A stretch of 27,121 bases of DNA, taken from contig JAEWPH010000297.1 in assembly GCA_023460715.1 (NCBI GenBank), forward strand, positions 1 through 27,121, in the 5' to 3' direction. Within the stretch, counting starts at the first letter, position 1; each line of letters opens with the position of its first letter. Source of the stretch: Pseudomonadota bacterium (GTDB taxonomy: Bacteria; Pseudomonadota; Gammaproteobacteria; Burkholderiales; Burkholderiaceae_C). Under the pieces are notes generated by a model, which had not been told where the DNA came from, did no database searches, and saw only the letters and a list, made by a program, of their open reading frames with translations. The translations under genes were made by a program, and so were the position numbers. Positions 1 through 6,952 of the stretch are shown in pieces.

Positions 1-806
1 GTGCCGGTGGCCAGCGCCAGCGCAGCCACCAGGCCGAGACGCATGGGCACCAGGCGCAGGCCCAGACTGGCGGCCGTGGCCTCGCCCAGCGCCAGGCCGT
101 CCAGCACGCGCGACAGCGCCCAGGCCAGCGCCGCGCACACCACCCAGGCCGCGGCCATGAGCAGGCAGGCCACCCAGCCCACGAAGGCCGTGCTGCCCAG
201 CGTGAACGACTGCATGGCCTGCAGGATGTCGGGCGAGGCCAGCTCCACCAGATCGCGCGCGGCGCCCAGCACCACGCCCACGATCACGCCGGCCAGCAGC
301 AGCCGCAGCGTGTGCTGCACGCCGCGCGCCAGCACCAGCGTGAGCACCACGGCACCGGCCGCGCCGATGAAGGCCATGCCGGTGATGCCCAGCCGCGCCA
401 GCCACTGCGCCGCCGTGGGCGACAGGCCGAACCAGGCCATGGCCACCGCCCCGCCCAGTGCCGCACCGGAGGCGCTGCCCAGCAGATAGGGGTCGGCCAG
501 CGGGTTGCGGAACAGGCCCTGCGCAATGGCGCCGGCCAGCCCCAGCAGCGCGCCCGCCAGCCAGGCGCCCAGCGAACGCGGCAGCCGGATGTCCCACACG
601 ATCTGCAGCGCCACCGGGTCTTCGCGCATGCGCAGCACGCTCTCGAAGCCCGTGCTGCCCACGCTGGCGCCCAGCAGCAGCATCCCGGCGCTGGCCAGCA
701 GCAGGGCTACGGCCAGCCACAGGCCGCGGCGGCCGGCGGGCGCGGGCGCGGGTGCCGGGGCCACGGCAGCAGGTGCGGCGCTGGGAGCGGTGGGGCGCAG
801 GCTCAT
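1..806 (-). CDS. btuC: FecCD/BtuC-type ABC transporter permease, partial (left edge)
   Basis: Inner-membrane permease that would pass vitamin B12 or a related corrinoid from the periplasmic binding protein into the cell. The reading frame stays open from the ATG at 806-804 to the window edge, giving about 268 residues; roughly 60 C-terminal residues of a family member of about 330 are missing. After a proline/alanine-rich N-terminus there is a hydrophobic helix (LWLAVALLLASAGMLLLGAS), then the family sequence DIRLPRSLGAWLAGALLGLAGA and QGLFRNPLADPYLLGSASGA, which is diagnostic of FecCD permeases. The start overlaps the stop of btuF by four bases (ATGA), so translation is probably coupled. Substrate is inferred from the operon, because BtuC and iron-siderophore permeases look alike. 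The ATP-binding partner (btuD) is expected just beyond the window. Confidence 0.88.
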   Translation of the reverse strand, partial: MSLRPTAPSAAPAAVAPAPAPAPAGRRGLWLAVALLLASAGMLLLGASVGSTGFESVLRMREDPVALQIVWDIRLPRSLGAWLAGALLGLAGAIAQGLFRNPLADPYLLGSASGAALGGAVAMAWFGLSPTAAQWLARLGITGMAFIGAAGAVVLTLVLARGVQHTLRLLLAGVIVGVVLGAARDLVELASPDILQAMQSFTLGSTAFVGWVACLLMAAAWVVCAALAWALSRVLDGLALGEATAASLGLRLVPMRLGLVAALALATG

Positions 807-1702
807 GGCGCCTTGTCCGCCAGGCAGCGGGCCATCAGGCGCGCGGCCTCGGCCATGCGCGGCCCCGGGCGCACAACGATGTCGGACTCCTGCGGGCCGA
901 ACACGCACAGGCGCTGGTCGCGCACGGCGGGCAGTGCCTGCCAGCCCGGGTACATCACCATGGGCTGCATGCTGCGGTTGCCCACCATGAGCACGTCCGG
1001 ACGGGCACGCACGACGAACTCGGGGTTGAGCCGCGGGAACGGCCCCAGTTCGGGCCCGACCACGTTGCGCGCGCCCAGGCGCGCCAGCGTCTCGCCGATG
1101 AAGGACGCCGTGCCGGCCGCGTACGGGCCGCGGCTCACCTCGAAATACACGCTCGCGCCGCGGGCCCGGGCCGGCAGCGATTGCGCAGCCGCCTGCACGC
1201 CGGCGTCGATCACGCGCCACAGCCGCTCGGCGCCCTCGTGCGGCGGCACGGCCAGCATCGCGCCCAGCGTGGCCAGCACCTGGCGCACGTCGGCATGGGT
1301 CTTGGGCTCGAGCGCGACGACCTTCACGCCGAGCGCCTCCAGCCGGTCGCTGGCGCGGGTGCTGGCGGACAGCAGCACCACATCGGGCCGCAGCGCGACG
1401 ATGGCCTCGACATTCGGATCGATGCCACCGCCCATCTGCGGCAGCCGCTGCACCGCCGCCGGCCAGTTGGAATAGCGGTCCACGCCGACCAGGCGATGGC
1501 ATTGGCCCAGCTCGCACACGCTCTCCGTCAGCGAGGGCAGCAGGCTGACGATGCGCTCGGGCGGGCGGTCGAAATGCACGCGGCGGCCGCGGCCATCGGT
1601 CACGTCGATCGCCTGTGCGGCGGCCGCACCGGCGGTGGCACAGGCCAGGGCGCACAGCACGCCGGCCATCCAGCGGCGCACCACGGCGGGAGAGCGGTTC
1701 AT
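803..1702 (-). CDS. btuF: Cobalamin ABC transporter periplasmic substrate-binding protein
   Basis: Periplasmic class III binding protein that captures B12 and hands it to BtuCD. Length is 299 residues. An N-terminal signal peptide (basic stretch, then hydrophobic MAGVLCALACATAGAAAAQA, likely cleaved near residue 31) is followed by the TroA-like fold. Family motifs seen are PPERIVSLLPSLTESVCELG, VGVDRYSNWP and the ALRPDVVLLS strand. The longer open frame starting at 1912 is rejected: the ATG at 1702-1700 overlaps the cobU stop by four bases (ATGA) and directly precedes the signal peptide. Lying between cobU and a BtuC-type permease under a cobalamin riboswitch, it is almost certainly for corrinoids rather than iron chelates. 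Confidence 0.92.
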   Translation of the reverse strand: MNRSPAVVRRWMAGVLCALACATAGAAAAQAIDVTDGRGRRVHFDRPPERIVSLLPSLTESVCELGQCHRLVGVDRYSNWPAAVQRLPQMGGGIDPNVEAIVALRPDVVLLSASTRASDRLEALGVKVVALEPKTHADVRQVLATLGAMLAVPPHEGAERLWRVIDAGVQAAAQSLPARARGASVYFEVSRGPYAAGTASFIGETLARLGARNVVGPELGPFPRLNPEFVVRARPDVLMVGNRSMQPMVMYPGWQALPAVRDQRLCVFGPQESDIVVRPGPRMAEAARLMARCLADKAP

Positions 1703-2301
1703 GGCGCCTCGTCCTTCAGCGTCAGCGGCAGGCCTGCTGCCACCAGCGTCACGCGCGCGCAGGCCGCGGCCGCGCGCTGGTTGAGCACGCCCAGCGCATC
1801 CACGAAGGCGCGCACCTCGCGGCCCATCGGGATCACGCCCAGGCCGATCTCGTTGCCCACCAGCACCACCGGGCCGGGCGCGGCCTGGATTGCTTCCAAA
1901 AAGAGAGCGCACTGCGCTTTCCAGTCAAGGGCTAGAGGCCCATTTGGCTTGGATTCGGATGATTCCATCGGCATGAGCCAGTTGGTGAGCCACAGCGTCA
2001 GGCAGTCCACCACGATCAGGGTGTCGGCGCGGCTGTGCCGGGCCAGGGCGGCGGCCAGGTCGCGCGGCTCCTCCAGCGTGGCCAGGCCGGGCACGCGCTC
2101 TGCGCGTTCGCGCTGGTGGCGCTCGATGCGCGCGCGCATCTCGTCGTCCCAGGGCTGGCCGGTGGCGACCAGCAGCGCCCGGTGCTGCGGCGAGGCCTGC
2201 AGCCACTGCCGTGCCAGCAGTTCGGCGCGGCGCGACTTGCCGCTCTTTTGCCCGCCCAGGATCAGCTCGCTGCGGGCGATGGGGTGCAACGCATGGCTCA
2301 T
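1699..2301 (-). CDS. cobU: Bifunctional adenosylcobinamide kinase / adenosylcobinamide-phosphate guanylyltransferase
   Basis: Phosphorylates adenosylcobinamide and then transfers GMP to it, the activation step of the lower-ligand loop assembly of B12. The protein has 200 residues, some 20 longer than the roughly 180 usual for CobU/CobP. Visible motifs are the P-loop GGQKSGKS (16-23), a candidate guanylylated histidine near residue 62 (RIERHQRERAE), VDCLTLWLTNWL (98-109) and GNEIGLGVIP (149-158). The ATG at 2301-2299 overlaps the cbiA stop by four bases. Residues about 119-138 are encoded by a short A/T-richer segment that aligns with an intergenic repeat elsewhere in the window (see repeat entries). 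That segment sits between two conserved motifs, in a place where the family varies, so the enzyme is probably still active. Confidence 0.93.
   Translation of the reverse strand: MSHALHPIARSELILGGQKSGKSRRAELLARQWLQASPQHRALLVATGQPWDDEMRARIERHQRERAERVPGLATLEEPRDLAAALARHSRADTLIVVDCLTLWLTNWLMPMESSESKPNGPLALDWKAQCALFLEAIQAAPGPVVLVGNEIGLGVIPMGREVRAFVDALGVLNQRAAAACARVTLVAAGLPLTLKDEAP
1889..1946 (-). repeat. Comamonadaceae-type short repeat, copy 1, inside cobU
   Basis: Fifty-eight bases that, read on the minus strand, align without gaps to copy 2 at 22836-22893 with about 38 identical positions (my hand count). Shared blocks include AAAGCGCA and the CAAAT/GGCCT start. The segment includes AGCGCA-G-TGCGCT, a perfect hairpin. 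It is translated as residues about 119-138 of CobU and is richer in A/T codons than the gene around it. I recall similar repeats between genes in this bacterial family. Confidence 0.6.
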
Positions 2302-3704
2302 GCCCCGCCCTCCCCGCCCAGCAGCAGCGCCGTGGCCTGCGGGCTGGACGCGAACCACGCATGGAAGTAGCTGGCATGCACGCTGCCGCGCCGGTACAGC
2401 GCCTCGCCCACGGCGGGCTCGGCTGCCTGGCCGGGGCGCGCCGTGCAGGTGCGCACCGGGGCTGCGCTGTCGCAGGTCGAATAGTGAAAAGTGTGCCCGC
2501 GCAGCACGTGGCCGCCCAGGTCCAGTTGCTGCGGCCCCAGCGCGGCCAGGCGGCGCTGCATGCGCACGTGGCCCGGCAGCAGGCCCCACAGGGGCTTGTG
2601 CTGGCCGTCGGCCAGCGTGATCGATTCCATCAGCGCCATCATGCCGCCGCACTCGGCCCACAGCGGCCGGCCTGCGGCCACATGGGCGTGCAGCGCATCG
2701 CGCATGCCGGTGTTGGCGGCCAGCGCATCGGCATGCAGCTCGGGGTAGCCGCCGGGCAGCCACACGGCGTCGCAAGGGGGCAGCGCCGTATCGCGCAGCG
2801 GCGAAAAGCGCACCACCTCGGCCCCCAGCGCGGCCAGGGTGTCCAGGTTGGCCTGGTAGACGAAGCAGAAGGCCTCGTCCCCGCCCACGGCGACGCGGCG
2901 CCCCTGCAGCAGCCGCGGTTGCGCTGCGCCGGGCGGCTCGGTGGGCGCAGCAAAGTCTACGGACCAGCGCTGCCCCAGCGCAGCCAGGTCCATCTGGCCC
3001 AGCGGCGTGTTCAGCAGCGCATCGGCCGCGGCGTCCAGGCGCTCCAGGCTGTCGTGCAGCTCGTGGGCGGCCACCAGCCCCAGGTGGCGTTCGGGCAGCA
3101 GTGCGCCGGGGGAGCGCAGCGGGCCGGCCGCTGTGGCGGAACCTGCCTGCGGCACCACGCGGGGCAAGGCGCCCAGCCAGTCCTGCGCATCGCCCAGGCC
3201 ACGGCGCAGCAGATCGATGTGGCGCTCCGTGGCCACGCGGTTGGCCAGCACGCCCGCCCAGGGCAGGCCCGGCCGGTAATGCTTGAGGCCGTGCACGATG
3301 GCGGCCAGCGTGCCCCCCATGGCGGACGCATCGATCACCGCCAGCACGGGAATGCCGAAGCGCTGGGCCAGGTCGGCCACGCTGCGCTCGCCGTCGAAAA
3401 GGCCCATCACCCCTTCGATCAGCACCAGGTCGGATTCCTGCGCGGCGGCATGCAGGCGGCGCGCGCAGTCGTCCTCGCCGGTCATCCACAGGTCGAGCTG
3501 GTGCACCGGCCGGCCGCTGGCCAGGGCGTGCCAGTGGGGGTCAAGGAAATCCGGCCCGCACTTGAACACCTGCACCCGCCGGCCCTGGCGCGCGTGCAGG
3601 CGCGCCAGCGCAGCGGTGACGGTGGTCTTGCCCTGGCCGGAGGCCGGGGCGGCCACCACCAGCGCCGGGCAGCGGGCGCCGGTGGCGTGGGAACCCGGCG
3701 CCAT
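2298..3704 (-). CDS. cobB: Cobyrinate a,c-diamide synthase
   Basis: Amidates the a and c side chains of (hydrogeno)cobyrinate using glutamine and ATP (CbiA/CobB family). The protein has 468 residues. The N-terminal dethiobiotin-synthetase-like domain shows the P-loop APASGQGKTT (19-28), CGPDFLDPHWH (49-59) and GVMGLFDG (98-105). The C-terminal class I glutaminase-like domain has the nucleophile Cys352 in AECGGMM, then GHTFHYS and a likely catalytic histidine in SYFHAWFAS (448). The chosen ATG at 3704 overlaps the btuB stop (TGATG); a GTG 15 bases upstream is an alternative. In this operon it may amidate salvaged or locally made cobyrinate. The rest of the corrin pathway is not in the window, so whether the cell makes B12 de novo cannot be said. 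Confidence 0.92.
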   Translation of the reverse strand: MAPGSHATGARCPALVVAAPASGQGKTTVTAALARLHARQGRRVQVFKCGPDFLDPHWHALASGRPVHQLDLWMTGEDDCARRLHAAAQESDLVLIEGVMGLFDGERSVADLAQRFGIPVLAVIDASAMGGTLAAIVHGLKHYRPGLPWAGVLANRVATERHIDLLRRGLGDAQDWLGALPRVVPQAGSATAAGPLRSPGALLPERHLGLVAAHELHDSLERLDAAADALLNTPLGQMDLAALGQRWSVDFAAPTEPPGAAQPRLLQGRRVAVGGDEAFCFVYQANLDTLAALGAEVVRFSPLRDTALPPCDAVWLPGGYPELHADALAANTGMRDALHAHVAAGRPLWAECGGMMALMESITLADGQHKPLWGLLPGHVRMQRRLAALGPQQLDLGGHVLRGHTFHYSTCDSAAPVRTCTARPGQAAEPAVGEALYRRGSVHASYFHAWFASSPQATALLLGGEGGA

Positions 3705-5602
3705 CACTGCGGCGCCCACGCCAGCCCCACGTAGAACGTGCGGCCGGGCGTGGCGTAGGTGTCGGCCAGCTGATAGGCCTTGTCCGAGAGGTTGTCCAGC
3801 CGGGCCTGCAGGTGCAGGTCACGGCCCAGCGCGCGGCTGGCCGACAGGTTGAACAGGGTGTAGCCGCCCAGGCGCTTGGTGTTGGCCGCGTTGTCGAAGC
3901 GGCGGCCGGTGGCCTGCGCTTCGGCGCCCAGCGTCCAGCCGGCCACGTCCGTGTCGGCGCCCAGCACCGCGTGGCGCTTGGCGCGGCGTGCCAGCAGCTT
4001 GCCGGTGGCTTCGTCACGCGGGTTCTGGAAGTCGACCGAGCCGCGCAGGCGCACCGCTGCGCCGACGCGGTAGGCCCCGGCCAGCGTCACGCCCTCGTAG
4101 TGCGCCCGGCCCACGTTGGCGTAGCAGCCGCCGAAGGGCCCGTCATTGCCCGCGCAGGCACCCGTGCCGCCCGTCCAGTTGATGAGATTGCGCACGCGGT
4201 TGCGGTAGGCCGTGGCCGAGAAGCTGTCGCCACCGCGCGCCCAGCGCAGGCCCAGCTCGGCATTGCGGCCCTCCTGCGGGCGCAGGCTGCCATCGCCGTA
4301 CATGCTGAAGCGCTGGTACAGCGTGGGCGCGCGGAAAGCGGTGCCCACGGACGCGGTGGCCCGCCACTGGGGCGCGAACTCGTAGCCGTACGCGGCGCTG
4401 CCGGTGCTCTTGCCGCCGAACTCGCTGTCGCGGTCATGGCGGGCGTTGAGCTGCAGGGTGTGGGCGCCTTGGCGCAGGCCGTAGCCCAGGGCCAGGGCGT
4501 CCTGGTGGCGCTCGCGCTCGTTGCCTTCGATGCTGGTGTTGGTCAATTGGTCCTCGCGCCGCTCCAGCGACGCCGTCAGTTGCTGGCCCGCGCCCAGCGC
4601 CCACTGGTTCTGGAACAGGTAATTGCGCAGCACCGTCCGCGTGTCGTACACGGAGGGGCGCGTGCGGTAGTCGCTGCGGGATTCGCTGGCCGTCATCAAA
4701 GTACTGTAGCGCTCGCTCCAGCGTGCCTGCCAGTTCAGGCCCACCGCCTGCAGCCGGTTGCGGCTGCGGTCGTCGGCCGTGCGGCTGGTGCTGTCGTACC
4801 CACTATGCGTGTCGGCGTACAGCAGCGTAGCGTCCAGCCGCTGGCCGGGCGCCACCTGCCAACCCAGGCGGCCGCTGCCCGCCATGCGGCGATAGCCGTC
4901 CTTGTCGGGGTTGGCGGTGGCCGTGGTGCGCGAGTTGAAGCCCTCGCTGTCCACATGGCTCAGACCCAGCGCATAGTCCCATGCGCCCGCGCCGCCGCTG
5001 ACGCCCGCCGAGGCGCGGTATGTGCTCTGGCTGCCGGCGCCTACGCTGGCGTAAGGGCGCACGCCCGCTTCCCCTTTGCGGGTGAACACCTGGATCACGC
5101 CCCCGATGGCGTCCGACCCGTACACCGCGCCGGCCGGGCCACGCAGGACCTCGATGCGGTCGATGGCATCCAGCGGCAGGGCCTCCCACGGCGCGCCGCC
5201 CGAGCCGCTCTGGGTATCGAGGCGGATGCCGTCCACATAGACCGCGGTGAACTCATTGTTGGCGCCGCGCAGGTACACGCTGGTCGTGGAGCCGGGTCCG
5301 CCGTTGCGCACCAGTTCGACGCCCGGCAGGCGGCCGAGCACATCTTCCAGCGCCGCCGCGCCGCTGCGGTCCAGCGCTTCGCGGTCGACCACCGAGACAT
5401 CGGCGACCAGGTCGGACAGCGGCTGCGCCGTGCGGGTGGCGGTCACCACCGTGTCAGGCATCGAAGCCACATCGGAGGAAGGGATCTGGTCCGCGGCAAG
5501 GGCGGACAGGGAACACAGGCAGGCAGTGGCGAGGGCCACGGCGCGTGGGCGGGCACCGGGGGCCGCGCGCACGCTCGAGAGGGTCGAGAACATGGTGGTC
5601 AT
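3704..5602 (-). CDS. btuB: TonB-dependent outer-membrane vitamin B12 receptor
   Basis: Outer-membrane beta-barrel that imports cobalamin using TonB energy. With the ATG at 5602 it has 632 residues, near the 614 of the E. coli protein. A signal peptide (arginine-containing start, hydrophobic core AVALATACLCSLSALAA) is followed by a TonB box (DTVVTATRT, about 50-58) and a plug domain with EDVLGRLPGVELVRNGG, RGANNEFTAVYVDGIRLD and IEVLRGPAGAVYGSDAIGGV. The barrel then runs to a C-terminal strand (TFYVGLAWAPQ). The last residue is glutamine, not the aromatic residue usual for barrel assembly. The start has no strong ribosome-binding site; an ATG nine bases downstream is possible. Expression should be repressed by B12 through the riboswitch in the leader. 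Confidence 0.93.
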   Translation of the reverse strand: MTTMFSTLSSVRAAPGARPRAVALATACLCSLSALAADQIPSSDVASMPDTVVTATRTAQPLSDLVADVSVVDREALDRSGAAALEDVLGRLPGVELVRNGGPGSTTSVYLRGANNEFTAVYVDGIRLDTQSGSGGAPWEALPLDAIDRIEVLRGPAGAVYGSDAIGGVIQVFTRKGEAGVRPYASVGAGSQSTYRASAGVSGGAGAWDYALGLSHVDSEGFNSRTTATANPDKDGYRRMAGSGRLGWQVAPGQRLDATLLYADTHSGYDSTSRTADDRSRNRLQAVGLNWQARWSERYSTLMTASESRSDYRTRPSVYDTRTVLRNYLFQNQWALGAGQQLTASLERREDQLTNTSIEGNERERHQDALALGYGLRQGAHTLQLNARHDRDSEFGGKSTGSAAYGYEFAPQWRATASVGTAFRAPTLYQRFSMYGDGSLRPQEGRNAELGLRWARGGDSFSATAYRNRVRNLINWTGGTGACAGNDGPFGGCYANVGRAHYEGVTLAGAYRVGAAVRLRGSVDFQNPRDEATGKLLARRAKRHAVLGADTDVAGWTLGAEAQATGRRFDNAANTKRLGGYTLFNLSASRALGRDLHLQARLDNLSDKAYQLADTYATPGRTFYVGLAWAPQ

Positions 5603-5618
5603 TGCGTGAAATACCCGC

Positions 5619-5636
5619 GCCGGCCTCCCCGCCGGC
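5619..5636 (-). promoter_or_regulatory. Hairpin between riboswitch and btuB start
   Basis: On the minus strand the sequence reads GCCGGC, GGGGAG, GCCGGC: a perfect six-base-pair stem with a purine loop that resembles a Shine-Dalgarno sequence, ending 16 bases before the btuB ATG. It lies between the aptamer and the start codon, where an expression platform is expected, and has no following U-tract. I infer control of ribosome access rather than termination, but the loop is rather far from the ATG for a standard ribosome-binding site. Confidence 0.4.
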
Positions 5637-5686
5637 AATGGGCTGACAGGCCACGGCATCCATCGACGCCACGACCCCCTGGTGTT

Positions 5687-5873
5687 GGCCGGTATCCGGG
5701 CTGGCAGAACACCCTTTCGTCGCCTTCCCAGCGCCTGTTCACGGCACCAGTGGCTTGAGAAGAAAGAGAGGGCCCGAAGACCCGTCTGCTGACCGTTGCG
5801 GGGGCAGCGCAGGCACAGCGCAAACCCGTAGGGCGCGCCTCCCTGCTTCCCGTTGAACTGCGGCATGCGAACC
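5687..5873 (-). promoter_or_regulatory. Cobalamin riboswitch (AdoCbl-type aptamer)
   Basis: Reading the minus strand from 5873 to 5687, the conserved elements of the cobalamin riboswitch appear in order: GGTTCGCATGCC near the 5' end, GGGAAGCAGGG, the core CTGCCCCCGCAACGGTCAG, then AGCCACTGGTGCCGTG, GCTGGGAAGGCGACG, and the 3' B12-box segment CCAGCCCGGATACCGGCC. The order and spacing match the Rfam cobalamin class as I know it. The element sits 84 bases before btuB and should turn the five-gene operon down when cobalamin binds. Boundaries are approximate. Confidence 0.93.
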
Positions 5874-5896
5874 ATGCAGCGAGCACCAACGGCGCG

Positions 5897-5902
5897 ATTC
5901 TA
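5897..5902 (-). promoter_or_regulatory. Probable -10 element for the btuB riboswitch transcript
   Basis: TAGAAT on the minus strand matches TATAAT at five of six positions and would start transcription near 5890, about 17 bases before the first aptamer element. I see no good -35 hexamer at 16-18 bases upstream, so the call rests on position and the -10 alone. Confidence 0.4.
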
Positions 5903-6064
5903 GGCGACGCCGAACCAGCCCCGCGATGCGGTGCGCTCTGCCGGGGATCGCTGCAAGGCGCAGAGCACCGCCCTGGCCGCAGCGATGGCGAAGATGTGCC
6001 ACGCGGCAGACCGCCCGCAGCAGAGAAGCGCAGCGCGCGGCGGACCCGTTTCAGCGTCGCCTGG

Positions 6065-6093
6065 ATGACCGTTCGGCGGACGAACCCTACAAT
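6065..6093 (+). promoter_or_regulatory. Sigma-70 type promoter for the zapA operon
   Basis: A -10 hexamer TACAAT at 6088-6093 (five of six) is preceded, with an exact 17-base spacer, by ATGACC at 6065-6070 (four of six to TTGACA). The predicted transcription start is about 6100, only some four bases before the ATG at 6104, giving a near-leaderless message. No transcript data support this; it is read from sequence. Confidence 0.5.
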
Positions 6094-6103
6094 CGCCCGC
6101 TGT

Positions 6104-6334
6104 ATGGCCCCAACGTCTTCCATCGACCAGATCGCCGAGCGCGTCGAACGCCTGCTCCTGCGCCACGCCGAGTTGCAGCGTACCAATGCACTGCTGTCGC
6201 AGCAGGTCGCGGCACTCACCCAGGAGCGCGATTCCCTCAAGTCGCGGCTGCAGGCCGCCCGGGCCCGCGTGAACGCGCTGCTCGATCGTCTGCCGGTCTC
6301 GCCGGAAACGCCCGGCGCCAAGGAGGGCGAATGA
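6104..6334 (+). CDS. Small ZapB-like coiled-coil protein (TIGR02449-type)
   Basis: A 76-residue protein, almost wholly predicted coiled coil: residues about 7-60 show heptad spacing in IDQIAERVERLLLRHAELQ, NALLSQQVAALTQERDSL and LQAARARVNALLDRL. Small proteins of this kind directly upstream of zapA are common in beta- and gammaproteobacteria. By position and shape it is likely a cell-division accessory factor resembling ZapB, but that role is inferred. The ATG at 6104 was chosen because the upstream in-frame sequence contains the promoter and because the coiled coil begins there. There is no ribosome-binding site, which fits a near-leaderless start. Its stop overlaps the zapA ATG (ATGA), indicating coupled translation. 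Confidence 0.82.
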   Translation: MAPTSSIDQIAERVERLLLRHAELQRTNALLSQQVAALTQERDSLKSRLQAARARVNALLDRLPVSPETPGAKEGE

Positions 6335-6672
6335 AGCAGATCGAGGTTCAGATCATGCAGCAGAGCTATCTGCTGGCCTGCCCGGAGGGCCACGAGGAGC
6401 GGCTGCTCCAGGCCGTCGAACGCGTGGATTCGGCCATGACGCGCATCCGCGACGCCGGCAAGGTGCGCGCCCGCGAGCGCATCGCCGTGCTGGCGGCGCT
6501 CAACCTGGCCTTCGACATCGCCGACCGGGAGCAGCAGCCCGCCTTGCAGAAGCCACAGCCGCCCGCACCACCCACCGGTGCGGCCCCGCCGCAGCCCGAG
6601 GACGACCAGCGCATGGCGTCGTTGCTCCAGCGCCTGGACGAGGCGCTGGGCGACGATGGCCGCCTTCTCTGA
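6331..6672 (+). CDS. zapA: Cell division protein ZapA
   Basis: Cytoplasmic FtsZ-ring-associated protein that promotes bundling of FtsZ filaments. It has 113 residues. The N-terminal globular part carries family sequence (KQIEVQIMQQSYLLACPEGHEERLLQAVERVD). A helix containing VRARERIAVLAALNLAFDIAD follows (about 52-72), then a proline-rich linker and a C-terminal amphipathic stretch (MASLLQRLDEALGDD). A strong ribosome-binding site AGGAGG (6321-6326) sits just before the ATG. The start overlaps the stop of the coiled-coil gene by four bases. 6S RNA lies immediately downstream, the arrangement seen in many proteobacteria. Confidence 0.93.
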   Translation: MKQIEVQIMQQSYLLACPEGHEERLLQAVERVDSAMTRIRDAGKVRARERIAVLAALNLAFDIADREQQPALQKPQPPAPPTGAAPPQPEDDQRMASLLQRLDEALGDDGRLL

Positions 6673-6691
6673 CGGGTCTTCCCCCGGCGCG

Positions 6692-6720
6692 TCGACGCGC
6701 GCCGCAGGCGGGCCTACAAT
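6692..6720 (+). promoter_or_regulatory. Promoter of 6S RNA
   Basis: TACAAT at 6715-6720 (five of six) with TCGACG at 6692-6697 (four of six to TTGACA) and a 17-base spacer. The predicted start at 6727 is exactly the first base of the closing stem of 6S RNA, which supports both calls. The -35 lies inside a perfect 14-base palindrome (6687-6700) at the end of the zapA unit. Confidence 0.6.
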
Positions 6721-6726
6721 GGAGGC

Positions 6727-6900
6727 GTCTGCGGTGCTGCCGGGCTTTATATTTCCTTGAACCAATGCTCAACGAGCATGGGCTTGGTACATCGCCCGGT
6801 GAGCGTGATCATCTCGCGTCAGATGAACCCAACGCCTGGCTGCCCTCGCCCACCTGAACCCCCGGTTCAGGATGACGGCTCGGTGGCATTCGCAGACACC
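6727..6900 (+). ncRNA. ssrS: 6S RNA
   Basis: Non-coding regulator that mimics an open promoter and sequesters sigma-70 RNA polymerase. The 5' GTCTGCG (6727-6733) pairs with CGCAGAC (6891-6897), closing a rod about 174 bases long; TGCTGCCG and CGGTGGCA extend the closing stem with mismatches. Local hairpins typical of the rod are seen at 6764-6778 (ATGCTC/GAGCAT) and 6853-6871 (CCTGAAC/GTTCAGG). The position directly after zapA is the conserved location in proteobacteria. The exact 3' end is uncertain by a few bases. Confidence 0.9.
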
Positions 6901-6952
6901 TCTTCCCCCTGAATCCGCCCCACGCGTCCGTAGCGCGGCAGCGTATTCCTCA

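Noticed and set aside
1703..1912. Longer start for btuF at 1912
   Set aside because: The extra 70 codons are antisense-like arginine/glycine sequence overlapping cobU; the ATG at 1702 fits the signal peptide and the ATGA overlap.
2302..3489. N-terminal extension of cobU to 3489
   Set aside because: It is an out-of-frame reading of cbiA; the P-loop begins 16 residues after the ATG at 2301, as in all CobU.
3812..5758. Long plus-strand open frame (648 codons) opposite btuB
   Set aside because: Shadow frame in GC-rich DNA; btuB on the other strand has clear signal peptide, TonB box and plug motifs, and the shadow has a low-complexity His/Arg/Gln/Ala composition.
6687..6700. Perfect palindrome GCGCGTCGACGCGC as a zapA terminator
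   Set aside because: There is no T-tract after it and it overlaps the -35 of the 6S promoter; it may be chance in GC-rich DNA.
5599..6765. Minus-strand open frame of 388 codons across the riboswitch, zapA and 6S RNA
   Set aside because: It runs through the riboswitch and antisense to zapA and 6S RNA; no family motif and no start signal.
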